From Cytophagales bacterium (GTDB taxonomy: Bacteria; Bacteroidota; Bacteroidia; Cytophagales; 172606-1): 64,000 nt of DNA. Made by a program: the position numbers and the translations under genes. The notes under the pieces are model-generated. The model saw only the letters and a list, made by a program, of their open reading frames with translations, made no database searches and was not told the origin of the DNA. The stretch spans positions 660,814 to 724,813 of the forward strand of contig JAUJMU010000002.1 of the NCBI GenBank assembly GCA_030446715.1. Reading direction: 5' to 3'. Shown piece by piece: positions 1-9,800 of this stretch (within the stretch, counting starts at the first letter, position 1; every line of letters starts with the position of its first letter).

Positions 1-275
1 ACGGCTCCAATATCCGAGTAACCAGTCAGCAGAATCCTTGTCGGATCCGGAAATAACGGAATGATAGATGACAAGAACTCTACACCAGTTGTTTCAGGCA
101 TCCGCTGGTCGGTGATGATGACATGAATTTCCTGTTCATGTAATATCTTAAGTCCTTCATTGGCAGAAGAAGCTACAAATACGTTATAATCCAGCCGGAA
201 ATTAGCTTTAAATACATAGAGATTGTGTAACTCATCATCCACGTAGAGCACATTTATACGATTTTGGGATTCCAT
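1..275 (-). CDS. Response regulator, receiver domain (partial, runs off the window start)
   Basis: Reading the minus strand from an ATG at 275 gives an open frame to base 1 that begins as a CheY-like receiver domain. Visible landmarks are the acidic pair D13-D14 (VLYVDDE), the probable phospho-acceptor D56 in TDQRMP, and RILLTGY leading toward the fourth strand. The output domain lies outside the window. The sequence closely resembles the receiver of the hybrid protein at 4722-5861 (VLYIDDEVQNL, SDQKMPG, RILLTAY), so the two are probably paralogues. It is transcribed divergently from the ThiF-like gene at 507. Receiver identity is secure; the output function is unknown. Confidence 0.85.
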   Translation of the reverse strand, partial: MESQNRINVLYVDDELHNLYVFKANFRLDYNVFVASSANEGLKILHEQEIHVIITDQRMPETTGVEFLSSIIPLFPDPTRILLTGYSDIGA

Positions 276-391
276 ATATATAGCTTTGAAGAGTTTATTT
301 ATTCAGAGTAAGGTAAATTTCATAACATGATTGCATAATTTCTTACATACATTTAATTGAGTAACAAATTATCCAATTTAGACATCTCCCT

Positions 392-411
392 GATTGTTAA
401 TATTAACAATC
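392..411. promoter_or_regulatory. Perfect 20-bp palindrome, candidate operator
   Basis: GATTGTTAATATTAACAATC reads the same on both strands and sits between the divergent receiver gene (start 275) and the ThiF-like gene (start 507). A TAnnTTTG-like element (TATTTTTG, 423-430) follows closely and could be the -7 box of the rightward gene, though no TTG lies at the expected 19-base spacing. A symmetric site in a divergent promoter region suits a dimeric DNA-binding regulator; which protein binds is not known. Confidence 0.5.
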
Positions 412-506
412 GAAAACATTATTATTTTTGGGAGAAACCATAAGGTAAATATAGTGGCTTTCAGGCTCCCCCAAACACATCATATTTTGCCCAAATATTA
501 CTGTAC

Positions 507-1628
507 ATGGCATTGACTCATATTCTACAAAAAGGCAGCAGCCATGTGAATAGTCTCAACAGCGGGTACCTTCCGGTCTTTTTCCGCATTGAAAGCCATA
601 CAGATCATCAGGCGCTTCAAAAACTCATGGAAAGCAATCCGGCCATCTCGGTATATGATGGCATTGAGGGACAGTTGGCGGAACTGGTGAAGGCTGCCAA
701 CCCTACCCGGCGCTTATCTGCCGGAGAATTGACGGATGCTGTTAAAAAGCACCTCAGCGGAGTACAGTCTGAAGAATATGGAGTGTGGGTTTATTATCCA
801 TGGTCTGGCCGGCTTGTACATATACTCGATGAAAAGGAGTTTATAGAATTGAGAACCAGCAGAAACCTTTATAAAATTACACGGGAAGAAAGGGAAATTC
901 TGTCGAAGCAGAAAATAGGGGTAATCGGGTTGTCTGTCGGACAGTCCATTGCAGTTACCATGGCAATGGAGCGGACTTTTGGCGAAATTCGTCTGGCTGA
1001 CTTTGACACCCTCGAATTAACCAACATGAACCGGATCCGGACGGGCCTTCATAACCTGGGCGTTTCGAAGGTGGTGCTGGCCGCGAGAGAAATTGCCGAA
1101 ATTGATCCTTTTCTGAAGGTTGTATGTTTTACAGAAGGCATCACGGAGGAGAACATAAATGATTTTTTGCTTAAGGATGGCAAACTGAATATTCTGATTG
1201 ATGAATGCGACAGCATTGATGTAAAGATATACGCCCGGGTCCGGGCAAAGGAACATCGGATTCCGGTGGTGATGGATACAAGTGACAGGGGTATGGTAGA
1301 TATTGAGCGCTTTGATCTGGAGCCTGAGCGGCCCCTGCTTCATGGTTTGATCGGAAATATTGAAAATGTTGATTTCAGTAACCTCACCGATGCTGAAAAA
1401 ATACCTTACCTCGGTGCAATGGTAGGCCTGGATACACTTTCTCTACGGATGAAGTCATCATTGTCTGAAGTGGGTAAAACAATCAGAACATGGCCCCAGC
1501 TTGCCTCTTCTGTAGCATTGGGCGGCGCTTTGGGCACCGATGTTTGTCGCAGAATTGCTCTTAACCTGTTTAGGGAATCGGGCCGTTATTATGTCGATCT
1601 GGATGAAATTATTGACAATAAAAACTAA
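507..1628 (+). CDS. ThiF/E1-like adenylyltransferase (Rv1355c-type N-terminal half)
   Basis: The 373-residue product has about 130 residues of poorly recognised N-terminal sequence and then a ThiF/MoeB/HesA-type nucleotide-binding fold. The glycine motif is G141-LSVGQ, followed by LADFDTLELTNMNR (D165, D167), which is the usual ATP/Mg-binding segment, and then VSKVVLAAREIAEIDP. Enzymes of this family adenylate a C-terminal carboxylate on a small carrier protein or substrate. I see no CxxC zinc pairs and no fused nitroreductase domain as in mycobacterial Rv1355c-like proteins. No ubiquitin-like, E2 or JAB gene is nearby, so the substrate is unknown. It lies 115 bases upstream of an acyltransferase-like gene on the same strand. 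The family call is strong; the role is inference. Confidence 0.75.
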   Translation: MALTHILQKGSSHVNSLNSGYLPVFFRIESHTDHQALQKLMESNPAISVYDGIEGQLAELVKAANPTRRLSAGELTDAVKKHLSGVQSEEYGVWVYYPWSGRLVHILDEKEFIELRTSRNLYKITREEREILSKQKIGVIGLSVGQSIAVTMAMERTFGEIRLADFDTLELTNMNRIRTGLHNLGVSKVVLAAREIAEIDPFLKVVCFTEGITEENINDFLLKDGKLNILIDECDSIDVKIYARVRAKEHRIPVVMDTSDRGMVDIERFDLEPERPLLHGLIGNIENVDFSNLTDAEKIPYLGAMVGLDTLSLRMKSSLSEVGKTIRTWPQLASSVALGGALGTDVCRRIALNLFRESGRYYVDLDEIIDNKN

Positions 1629-1743
1629 CTACTTTTTACCCTCTGTTTTCAACTTGTTATCCAATCTCAAATAGTACAATAAACCTCCTAACAAACATTT
1701 TATAACCTTGTGAATCGTACAATTTTTTTAAATTTCCCTTCAA

Positions 1744-2520
1744 ATGTTAAAAATACGTGCATTCCGGGCTGTAGATGAACCTGAAACCTGCGAAAAGTAT
1801 ATCGAAGGACACTCAAAGCTTCTCAAGATTTATTTTGGCATTACTCCGATCACAAGCTCTAAAGTTGAATGGGCCACCAATCCTGCTTCTTATGTAATTA
1901 TAGCAGAATCACCGGACGGTGAAAAAGTTTACGGAGGAGCAAGAATACAAGTGGCCGGAGGCTGCTATCCACTTCCCATTGAAGATGCCATCGGGAAAAT
2001 GGATTTAAATGTATATGAGATGGTCAGCGAGTGCAGCAAGACTGGTTCTGGGGAATTATGCGGTTTGTGGAACTCGCGTGAAGTTGCCGGATTAGGATTG
2101 GGAAGTATTTTTTTGGGAAGAGTTGGTGTTGCCATTGCAGCGCAGCTTCAGTTAACTTCTTTGTTTGCCCTCTGCGCTCCGTATACCGTGGACAACTGCA
2201 TGAGGATAGGTTTTACAGTTGAGCACTCTTTAGGAAGTGACGGCATGTTTTACTACCCTCACGAAAACTTTGTAGCTACAGCCCTGGTGCTTGACGATGT
2301 AAACAAGTTGCAGAATGCTAATCCGCCAGACCGGGAGGCTATCCTGGAGCTTAGAGAAAAGCCAAGGCAAAAGAAAACCGAAAGTGGCAAGAGGAGAAAT
2401 TTTGAGATTGAATATGATTTAAAATTATCAAGCTTCCATTACAGCGATTCTGAATTTTTACTGATCAATAGTTCCAGGAAGATATACAATTCATTGATGC
2501 GTCCAGAGTTGAAGCATTGA
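1744..2520 (+). CDS. GNAT/autoinducer-synthase-like acyltransferase
   Basis: This 258-residue protein shows the pattern of a GNAT-fold acyltransferase: a strand ending GGARIQVAGG, an acidic segment VYEMVSECSK, a glycine-rich loop VAGLGLGS near residue 115 in the place of the acyl-CoA pyrophosphate loop, and a late NCMRIGF strand-turn. The arrangement recalls the LuxI/FeeM (N-acyl amino acid synthase) branch more than ordinary acetyltransferases, but this is a reading by eye. The last 70 residues are charged and unassigned. The gene is followed after 26 bases by a membrane sensor kinase and is probably co-transcribed with it. A role in making a diffusible or lipid-like signal is a hypothesis only. 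Confidence 0.55.
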   Translation: MLKIRAFRAVDEPETCEKYIEGHSKLLKIYFGITPITSSKVEWATNPASYVIIAESPDGEKVYGGARIQVAGGCYPLPIEDAIGKMDLNVYEMVSECSKTGSGELCGLWNSREVAGLGLGSIFLGRVGVAIAAQLQLTSLFALCAPYTVDNCMRIGFTVEHSLGSDGMFYYPHENFVATALVLDDVNKLQNANPPDREAILELREKPRQKKTESGKRRNFEIEYDLKLSSFHYSDSEFLLINSSRKIYNSLMRPELKH

Positions 2521-2546
2521 ATTTCTTCAATTCATAGTCAGGTTAT

Positions 2547-4706
2547 ATGAAAGGATTGCTTTTTAAAATTACTCTGATCATTTTAATTGGTCAAACAAGT
2601 CATTCGGCCAAGGCCACCGTCGTTTTTTCCGATCCGGCACAATTGACTTATATTGGGAGTAACATTGGTATTCTTGAGGATAAAACGGGTAATTTATCCC
2701 TGGAGCAAGTTTTATCCTCGCCAGAAAAATTTAAATCAAGCAGTCAACAGGTACCTAACCTCGGAATCACACCTTATACTTATTGGGTAAAAATAATTAT
2801 TCAAAACAAGAGTCAATTATCTCCACTCCTGCTTGAGCTTGCCTATCCCACAATTGATGAAGTCACCTTTTATAGTCAATCTGCCGATGGTGGGTACGAG
2901 GCAACCCTGATGGCTGAATATTTACATTTCTCTGAGAGAAAGTACCAGCATCAGAACTATATCTTTGCCTTACCTATTCAAAGTAATCAGACAAAAACAG
3001 TTTTCCTCCGAATCAGGAGCGGCGAACAGATTCAACTGCCGATCAAGCTGGGCTCACCACAGAAAATTTTTGAGAAAAACATCAGGGAGGAACTAATTTC
3101 AGGACTTTACTTCGGAATAATAATGGTTATGTTTTTGTATAACCTGTTTCTGTTTTTCATTATTCGTGACCGCCTCTATCTTTATTATGTTTCCTATATT
3201 CTATTTGTGGGTTTAACCCAGGCCTGCCTGCAGGGTTATACTTTTAAATACCTCTGGCCTGATTTTCCATGGCTGGCTATCCAAAGTACTTATCTGATTC
3301 CTATCTGTAGTGGCTGGGCTGTTGCGTTCTTCTTCAGACGTTTTCTTCAGTCCCCAAAATACATTCCAAGGCTGAACAAAGGGTTAAATATATTTATTAT
3401 TGTTTATGCTATCTGTGGTCTGCTCAGCATTTTGCAATATTATAACCTGAGCCAGGAACTGCTTCAGTTCAATGCCATGCTAGGCTCTCTTTACATTTTG
3501 TATGCAGCGATTGTAATTGCCAGAAAAGGTTACAGACCAGCCAAGGTTTTTTTGCTGGCATGGTCTATATTTCTGGCGGGTATATGCATATTTGTTTTAA
3601 GAAATTTTGATATTCTTCCTTACAACACTTTCACCTATTATATTCTGCAGATTGGCTCGGCGATCGAAGTTGTACTCCTTTCTTTTGCCCTAGCAGACCG
3701 CATCAATGCGCTGAAAAGAGAGAAAGAAGCGTCACAGGCTCAGGCACTGGAGATTTTGAAGGAAAATGAGCGGATTATCCGGGAGCAAAACGCCAGCCTG
3801 GATACCCGGGTAAAAGAAAGAACGCTGGAGTTGCAGGAATCAAACCGGGAGCTCAACACCACACTGCGCCGCCTGAAGGAAGCGCAGGCGCAACTGGTAA
3901 ATGCCGAAAAAATGGCTTCCGTGGGTCAGCTTACGGCCGGTATTGCCCACGAAATCAATAATCCGATTAACTTTGTAAGCGCGGCAATGAAGCCGCTCCG
4001 GAGAAATATCGGGTACTTCCTTGAAATACTCAATAATTATGATCAGGCGGCAGCCCGGCCGGAAGTAAAAGACTCCTTTGGCGCAATCGAAGCCCTCAAG
4101 AAAAAATACGATATAGAGTACTGCAAGGAAGAGATAACCACCATTCTGCAGGGAATTGAAGACGGTGCATTCCGGACAACCGAAATTGTAAGGGGATTGC
4201 GTAATTTCTCGCGTCTGGATGAAGCTGAACTCAAACTTGCCAATGTGAATACAGGGCTTGATTCAACTATTATCTTGCTGCAGGGCAACCTCAACGGACG
4301 AATCAGGTTACACAAGGATTACGGAGATATCCCGGAGATTGAGTGTTATGCCGGCAAGCTGAATCAGGTGTTCATGAACATACTTACCAACAGCATTCAT
4401 GCGGTAAAAGCCAGGAATCTGCCGCCTGGTGAAGGCAGCATTACCATCCAAACCCGGGACCGGGAGAATGAGCTGGTGATCAGTTTTCAGGATAATGGTA
4501 TAGGCATGTCCGAAGCAGTAAAGAATAAAATGTTTGACCCGTTTTTTACAACCAAAGACGTAGGAGAAGGTACCGGTCTCGGGATGTCTATTGTTTTCAG
4601 CATCGTCCAGATGCATGAGGGGTCTATTTCAGTAGATTCACAGGAAGGAGCAGGAACCCGGATTACCCTTACCATTCCGAAGGCCTGTGCGGCGGTTGAA
4701 AAATGA
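2547..4706 (+). CDS. 7TMR-DISM sensor histidine kinase
   Basis: The product (719 residues) starts with a signal peptide, then an extracellular 7TMR-DISM ectodomain of roughly residues 30-180 that ends in a beta-sandwich-like stretch. A block of seven hydrophobic helices follows (about 185-390), then a coiled coil (about 390-450) and a HisKA/HATPase kinase core. The phospho-acceptor is H468 in AGIAHEINNP. The ATP-binding lid shows the N box (NQVFMNILTNSIHA), DNGIGM, FDPFFTTK and GEGTGLGMS. DISM receptors in Bacteroidota are thought to sense carbohydrates or other extracellular small molecules. The receiver-kinase hybrid begins 15 bases downstream and is a likely partner. All catalytic boxes are intact. 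Confidence 0.95.
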   Translation: MKGLLFKITLIILIGQTSHSAKATVVFSDPAQLTYIGSNIGILEDKTGNLSLEQVLSSPEKFKSSSQQVPNLGITPYTYWVKIIIQNKSQLSPLLLELAYPTIDEVTFYSQSADGGYEATLMAEYLHFSERKYQHQNYIFALPIQSNQTKTVFLRIRSGEQIQLPIKLGSPQKIFEKNIREELISGLYFGIIMVMFLYNLFLFFIIRDRLYLYYVSYILFVGLTQACLQGYTFKYLWPDFPWLAIQSTYLIPICSGWAVAFFFRRFLQSPKYIPRLNKGLNIFIIVYAICGLLSILQYYNLSQELLQFNAMLGSLYILYAAIVIARKGYRPAKVFLLAWSIFLAGICIFVLRNFDILPYNTFTYYILQIGSAIEVVLLSFALADRINALKREKEASQAQALEILKENERIIREQNASLDTRVKERTLELQESNRELNTTLRRLKEAQAQLVNAEKMASVGQLTAGIAHEINNPINFVSAAMKPLRRNIGYFLEILNNYDQAAARPEVKDSFGAIEALKKKYDIEYCKEEITTILQGIEDGAFRTTEIVRGLRNFSRLDEAELKLANVNTGLDSTIILLQGNLNGRIRLHKDYGDIPEIECYAGKLNQVFMNILTNSIHAVKARNLPPGEGSITIQTRDRENELVISFQDNGIGMSEAVKNKMFDPFFTTKDVGEGTGLGMSIVFSIVQMHEGSISVDSQEGAGTRITLTIPKACAAVEK

Positions 4707-4721
4707 TTTCGCAGAAACTTT

Positions 4722-5861
4722 ATGGCTGAGGAACAAATACGTGTTTTATACATTGATGATGAAGTCCAGAATCTGAATTTATTCAAGGCATGCTTCCGTC
4801 ATGACTTTCATATCTTTCTGGCAAAGTCCGCCGGTGAGGGTGTTGCCCACCTTGAGCAGCAGGATATCCACGTAATTGTTTCTGACCAGAAAATGCCCGG
4901 TATCACGGGAGTGCAGTTTTTTGAATCTATTCTGGAAAAATACCCTGACCCGGTGCGCATACTGCTGACCGCCTACACCGATGCAGAGGCATTGATTGAT
5001 GCAATCAACAAAGGACAGATTTTTCGTTACCTGCGCAAGCCCTGGGAGGAAGAAGACCTCCGGATGACTATCCGCAGCGCCTTCCAGAGCTTCAGTATCA
5101 ATCGCAAACTGCTGGAGCAGAACGCTGAACTGCAGAAGAGAAATGATGAACTGAATCGGTTTGTGTACAGTGCCTCCCATGACCTGAAAGCACCGCTTGG
5201 GTCCATTCAGGGGATTCTGGACCTGTCCAAAATGGAAGGAGAAGAAGACAATGCAGCGCAGTACCTGTTACTGATCGAAAAAAGCGTGAAGCAACTGGAA
5301 GCCTTCATCCATAATATTATTCAGTACTACAAGAATACTCAGTTAAAGGAGCAGATTGATCAGATCGACTTCCAGAAAATGGTGGCCGAAATTCTGGAAA
5401 GCTATAAATACTACCAGTTTACTCCTCTCATCGACTTCCGGATAGAAATTTTGCAGGAGGAGCCATTCTTTGGTGATACCTTCCGGATCCGTACAATTCT
5501 GAACAACCTTCTTTCCAACGCCATCAAGTATCAGCGTAAGGATGAACCAGATAAATACGTGATAATCTCTGTTAAGACCTCCCCCGAAGAGGTATTGATC
5601 AGAGTAGAAGACAACGGAATTGGTATTCCCGCTGAGCACCTGAACCAGATTTACAATATGTTTTTCAGGGCAACTTCGGAAAACAGTGGCTCTGGAATGG
5701 GCCTGTACATCCTCAACGAAGCTCTTTCCAAAATCAGTGGCAAGATAAAGGTCAGCTCCCATCTTGGTGCAGGCACTACTTTTGAGCTGATACTACCTAA
5801 CAGGTCAGAGCAAGCGTACTCCCAGAACGAGTCGGTATCAAACACTCCTGAAAGGAGATAA
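4722..5861 (+). CDS. Response regulator-histidine kinase hybrid
   Basis: This 379-residue cytoplasmic protein has a receiver domain first (residues 1-120, DDE near 11, acceptor D55 in SDQKMPG, LRKPW as the conserved lysine). A short coiled coil follows, then a HisKA domain (H153 in SASHDLKAPL) and a HATPase domain (NNLLSNAIKY, VEDNGIGIP, GSGMGLYI). Such receiver-first kinases typically accept phosphate from an upstream kinase and relay it on. It lies 15 bases after the DISM kinase gene, so the two are probably one operon. The receiver resembles the divergent protein at the window start, which suggests duplication within this locus. No DNA-binding output is present. Confidence 0.93.
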   Translation: MAEEQIRVLYIDDEVQNLNLFKACFRHDFHIFLAKSAGEGVAHLEQQDIHVIVSDQKMPGITGVQFFESILEKYPDPVRILLTAYTDAEALIDAINKGQIFRYLRKPWEEEDLRMTIRSAFQSFSINRKLLEQNAELQKRNDELNRFVYSASHDLKAPLGSIQGILDLSKMEGEEDNAAQYLLLIEKSVKQLEAFIHNIIQYYKNTQLKEQIDQIDFQKMVAEILESYKYYQFTPLIDFRIEILQEEPFFGDTFRIRTILNNLLSNAIKYQRKDEPDKYVIISVKTSPEEVLIRVEDNGIGIPAEHLNQIYNMFFRATSENSGSGMGLYILNEALSKISGKIKVSSHLGAGTTFELILPNRSEQAYSQNESVSNTPERR

Positions 5862-6072
5862 CAGAACAGAAACCATCGACTGGATACGGCCTGAAGTAGC
5901 TGGCTTCCCCAACCTGTATTCGGTCTGCTGGTTGAAATCAGCAATTTTTTCGTCTCTGCTACCCGACTCGGAATTGTTACACTCTGGTCTTTGTCCGGCG
6001 TTTTGTGCGTTGATCCTCAACACCTGGTTAACCAGACAAAGGCAGTTCACATTCCCTCATATCCTTAAACTA

Positions 6073-6277
6073 ACGTGAACTATGGATCAGAACAGATGAT
6101 TATCGGTGAATTATAGGTTTGCTCAATTCCCATGTACGGCTAAAATCCGGTACAAACCAGCATTATAGTCTTGTTAAGCGAAACGCTTGTTATCAAAGCG
6201 TTGCAACTTCAAGCAACCTGATTATGTAAGCTGTTGATTTTCAGAACCAAAAGTATCAGTTAATCCATAGTTCACGT
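6073..6277. mobile_element. 205-bp MITE, IS982-like ends, 7-bp target duplication
   Basis: The element is bounded by 15-bp perfect inverted repeats (ACGTGAACTATGGAT at the left, its complement at the right). It is flanked by identical 7-bp direct repeats TAAACTA at 6066-6072 and 6278-6284. It contains no open frame. The terminal bases resemble those of the decayed IS982 copy at 11659-12566 (ACGTGAGTTAT), so an IS982 transposase probably moved it. The perfect direct repeats imply a fairly recent insertion. Confidence 0.75.
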
Positions 6278-6340
6278 TAAACTATATTCTGGTTCAGGAA
6301 CCTGGCTTGTCAACGCATTGCGCAGGCAGCGTCAATGGCC

Positions 6341-6529
6341 TTAATTATAATTCAGGTGCTTTATAATCTGATTTCTTAACTCGTTGAGCCGGTCAACTTC
6401 CCAGGGCTGAAAAGTAAACCGTCCCTTCAGGCGATCCTGCAACTTGCGGGTGTGCAGCCGGCTTCGACCTCCATACAGCTGGCTGGCAATATACTCAAGA
6501 TCAATATAAGGATTGTTAAGCCAGTTCAT
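6341..6529 (-). CDS. Small hypothetical protein (62 aa)
   Basis: The frame encodes a 62-residue soluble, basic protein with the sequence features YIASQLYGG, RLHTRKLQDRLKGR and FQPWEVDRLNELR. The spacing of aromatic and charged residues is that of a real small folded domain, probably helical and possibly nucleic-acid binding. I recall similar short orphan proteins in Cytophagales but cannot name a family. It stands alone between the MITE and a 332-base gap before the AsmA-like gene. Confidence 0.5.
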   Translation of the reverse strand: MNWLNNPYIDLEYIASQLYGGRSRLHTRKLQDRLKGRFTFQPWEVDRLNELRNQIIKHLNYN

Positions 6530-6861
6530 AACACTTAATTGCCTTTTGTTTTGCGTATCGGAACAAAAAATATACCACCTTCATATTCTCCCAGAATCAG
6601 GGCTTTTAAGTAATAAAACGTAACATCTGAGAACAGTGATGTACGGAATCGAACAAAATATTGTCCGAAATTGAAAACTATGATTTATATCAGTAACGAT
6701 TGTCTTCCGGGCAGGCAAACAAACCCATCTGAGAATGACAGCACCTGCTGATGCCAAAAAATTGCCGGCAGCCGCGGTCATTGACTTTACGTTTAAACTG
6801 TGCCTGATATTGGGTAACTTCAGAGACCAGTAGTCAGAAGTGCGTCAGAAAGTACGATCGT
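6530..6861. other. Divergent intergenic region, no gene seen
   Basis: This 332-base stretch separates the small minus-strand gene from the plus-strand AsmA-like gene and must contain the promoters of both. I found no clear TTG-N19-TAnnTTTG promoter, no hairpin and no credible open frame. Confidence 0.5.
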
Positions 6862-9800
6862 ATGGACATAAACCGCAAAATTTACCTGAAAATCGCCGCA
6901 GCTTCACTTTCCCTGCTTGCATTTTTGCTGCTGGCTCCGCTGCTGCTTGTTGTGCTGTATCAGGACCAGATCAAAGCAGCAGTGAAGTCTGCTTTTGCGG
7001 CTAACTCAGATCAGGTACTGGATGACTTCAGTGTATCGCTTTCCATATTGCAGCATTTCCCGTACGCGACTTTTACCTTCCGCAACATTTTAATCCATGA
7101 CACCAGCCGGCACCAAAAAACCGAAGTATTCGCCGCCAGCCGGGTAAAGCTGAAAGCCGACCTGACCAGCCTGCTTCAGAAGAAAGTAGTGGTAAGAGGG
7201 CTGATCATTGAAGGCAGCCGGTTGTACCACGGGGTAGATGCAACTGGTAACCAGAAGACCCTAAGGTTCAGGGATGTGGCCGGTAACAACGAAAAAAACT
7301 TCTCGGTGCAGATCCCTACGGTCACCATCAGGGACATGCGACTCAAGGTCGAAAACCACTTCAAGGGCAATGGTATCAGCCTCAGAGTAAAAGGTGCCGA
7401 TCTGAAGTTAAATTCACAAGAAGGTATATTATCCGTTACGGGTCCTGTAACAGGTACAATAGGCCACATTGAAAGCAGAAAAGTGGTTCTTTTCAGGAAC
7501 AAGCCCTTTGCCGCTGATGCCAGCTATTCTTACCAGGTTAAGGCCCGGACCGGCAGATTAGACAGCATAAGCGTCAGCATGCCGGGGGCGCAGCTGATGA
7601 TTACCGGGCAACACACCGGTATTCCGGACCGCAAAGGCGCCATGATTGACATTATCTGCTCCGGCTATCTGCCTACTGCCCAAGTACTGAGGGAATTATT
7701 GCCTGTTAAGTTTCAATCTTTTTTTGACAGCGCTGATTTCCGCAGCAGTACCCGGTTCCGGTACCAGCTGTCCGGGGAAATGACGCCAACGGTAAGGCCA
7801 CGCAATCATTTGACTTTCAACGTTAAAAACAGCCGGGTCACCTGGCCGGAGACGAGTGTTGAGCTGCGGGATCTGGCTATCAGTGGCGTGTTTGACAACG
7901 GCGAGGGTCATTCACCGCTAACCAGTTCACTGACCATCCATAAAGTGACGGCCCGCACCGGGAAAGGCTCCCTCCAGGGCCAGCTTCGCCTCACCAATTT
8001 CAAATATCCGCATATTGAAGGCAGCCTGACCGGAAACTTCAACCTGAAGGAATGGGCTACCATCCTGCGCCTTCCCGGTGCCTCCGGATACGGCGGCGAG
8101 GCCCGGGTGAAACTAAAGGTGAAAGGCCCGGTCCACCGGCTGCAGGACAAGTACCTGAATGAGCAGCTGGTGTGGGAAGGCGACTTGCAACTGCAGCAGG
8201 CTGCTGTCCAGTCTGGCAAATTTCCGGTTACCTGCACCGATCTCAACGGGGCAGTTCGTTTTGCCAGTAAAATGCTCTATCTCGAAAAACTTACGGGTAA
8301 GGCAGGCGGTTATCCGTTCCGGGCAGAAGCCACGGTGCAGCATCTGCTCCCTTACTGGTTTGGCCTGAGTGAGACGATTGCCCTGAACGCTGATATACAA
8401 TCGGAGGGTGCCGATGCAAAATGGTTCGCTCCTGCCGATACGACCATTGGCCCCAAAAATGCTTTTATCCTTCCGGAATACCTGCAGATGCAGGCGCAGA
8501 TCAGGTGCAGCCGCATATTGCTGCCAGGTGATACGCTGCACAATCTGTCAGTACTCCTCCAAAGCGACCGGGAGCAGATCAGGCTTTCTGACCTTGCTTT
8601 TAATGCCCTTACCGGCACCGTACAAGGATCAGTTTCAATGCCCAATAACCGGCATCAGACGGATGATGCGCAGGTACAGTTAACTGCCCGGCTGAGGGAA
8701 CTGGACCTTCAGAAACCTTTTTTTTCCTCAGCATCGGGCCCCGGCAAAGAGGCGGCAAGCGATTTCAGAAATTTAGTACTCTCGAAGAAAAGCAAAATTG
8801 CTCTATTTGTCGGTTCAGTAAACCTGCCCGGAGAGGAAAATCTGAAAGACTTTGTTCTCCACCTGCAAAAAACGAATCAGCGGCTGGAACTGACCAGCCT
8901 GCAGTGCCAGACCACATCCGGGGGCAGGATTACCGGCGGCGGGGAAGGAATTTACCGGGAGGGGCAGCTGCTTGGGCCAAAACTGAACCTTGCCTTTGCC
9001 TATGAACGCCTGAACCTGCAAAATCTCATCGGGCTTTTTACGGTGATCAGCCAGCAGAAACGCCAGTTGGGGGCACGGACCGGCACCACTGCCGCCAGCC
9101 GGAGCAAAGCTCCTGCTGATTATCAGATCAACCTCAATGTAACAGCCGGTCAGTTATTTTACGAAGCCCTGAGTGGCCATCAATTTTACCTGAAGGGTGC
9201 TTTGCACGACGATGAAGTGCAGCTGCACTACGTTACCATGCAGGCCTTTGGCGGCAAATTTACATCGAAGGGCAACCTGGAACTGCAACGCGGTGCCTCT
9301 GGCTATCCGCTGCAATTGCGCAGTCAGCTTCAGGATATGGACCTGAAACAGGTATTTGCGGCAGTAGACATGCTGGGGTTGGATGTGCTGAACAGCCGCA
9401 ATGTAAGTGGTCAGGCAGATTGCTTCGTATTTGTCCGGACTGCGCTGGACCAGAAATTTCTGCCGGGTATGGACCGGACAGTGATGTATACACAGGCGGC
9501 TATCCGGAATATGGAACTGATTGAAGTAGAAGCAATTGAGAAGGCGCTTCATTTTATCCGGGAGAAAAAGACCAGCCATCTCTACTTTGAAGATGTAGCC
9601 ATTAAGTTTATGCTGCACAACAACCGCTTTATTCTGCCCGGTTCTCACATGAACAGCAACCTCAGTCACCTGTACCTTGCGGGAACTTATGCCCTTGAGA
9701 AAGAAGCAGAACTGTACTTTGATATTGCCGTGCTTGATGTCCTGTTTGGTAACAATAAGCGGCGGGTAGAAAAGCTGCAGAACAATCAGGAATTACCCAA

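Noticed and set aside
507..1628. ThiF-like gene as part of a ubiquitin-like or CBASS defence operon
   Set aside because: No E2, JAB, CD-NTase or ubiquitin-like gene is adjacent; the neighbours are an acyltransferase and kinases.
9154..9669. Long minus-strand frame inside the AsmA-like gene
   Set aside because: It is antisense to a clearly conserved protein and shows no recognisable motifs; a by-product of codon use.
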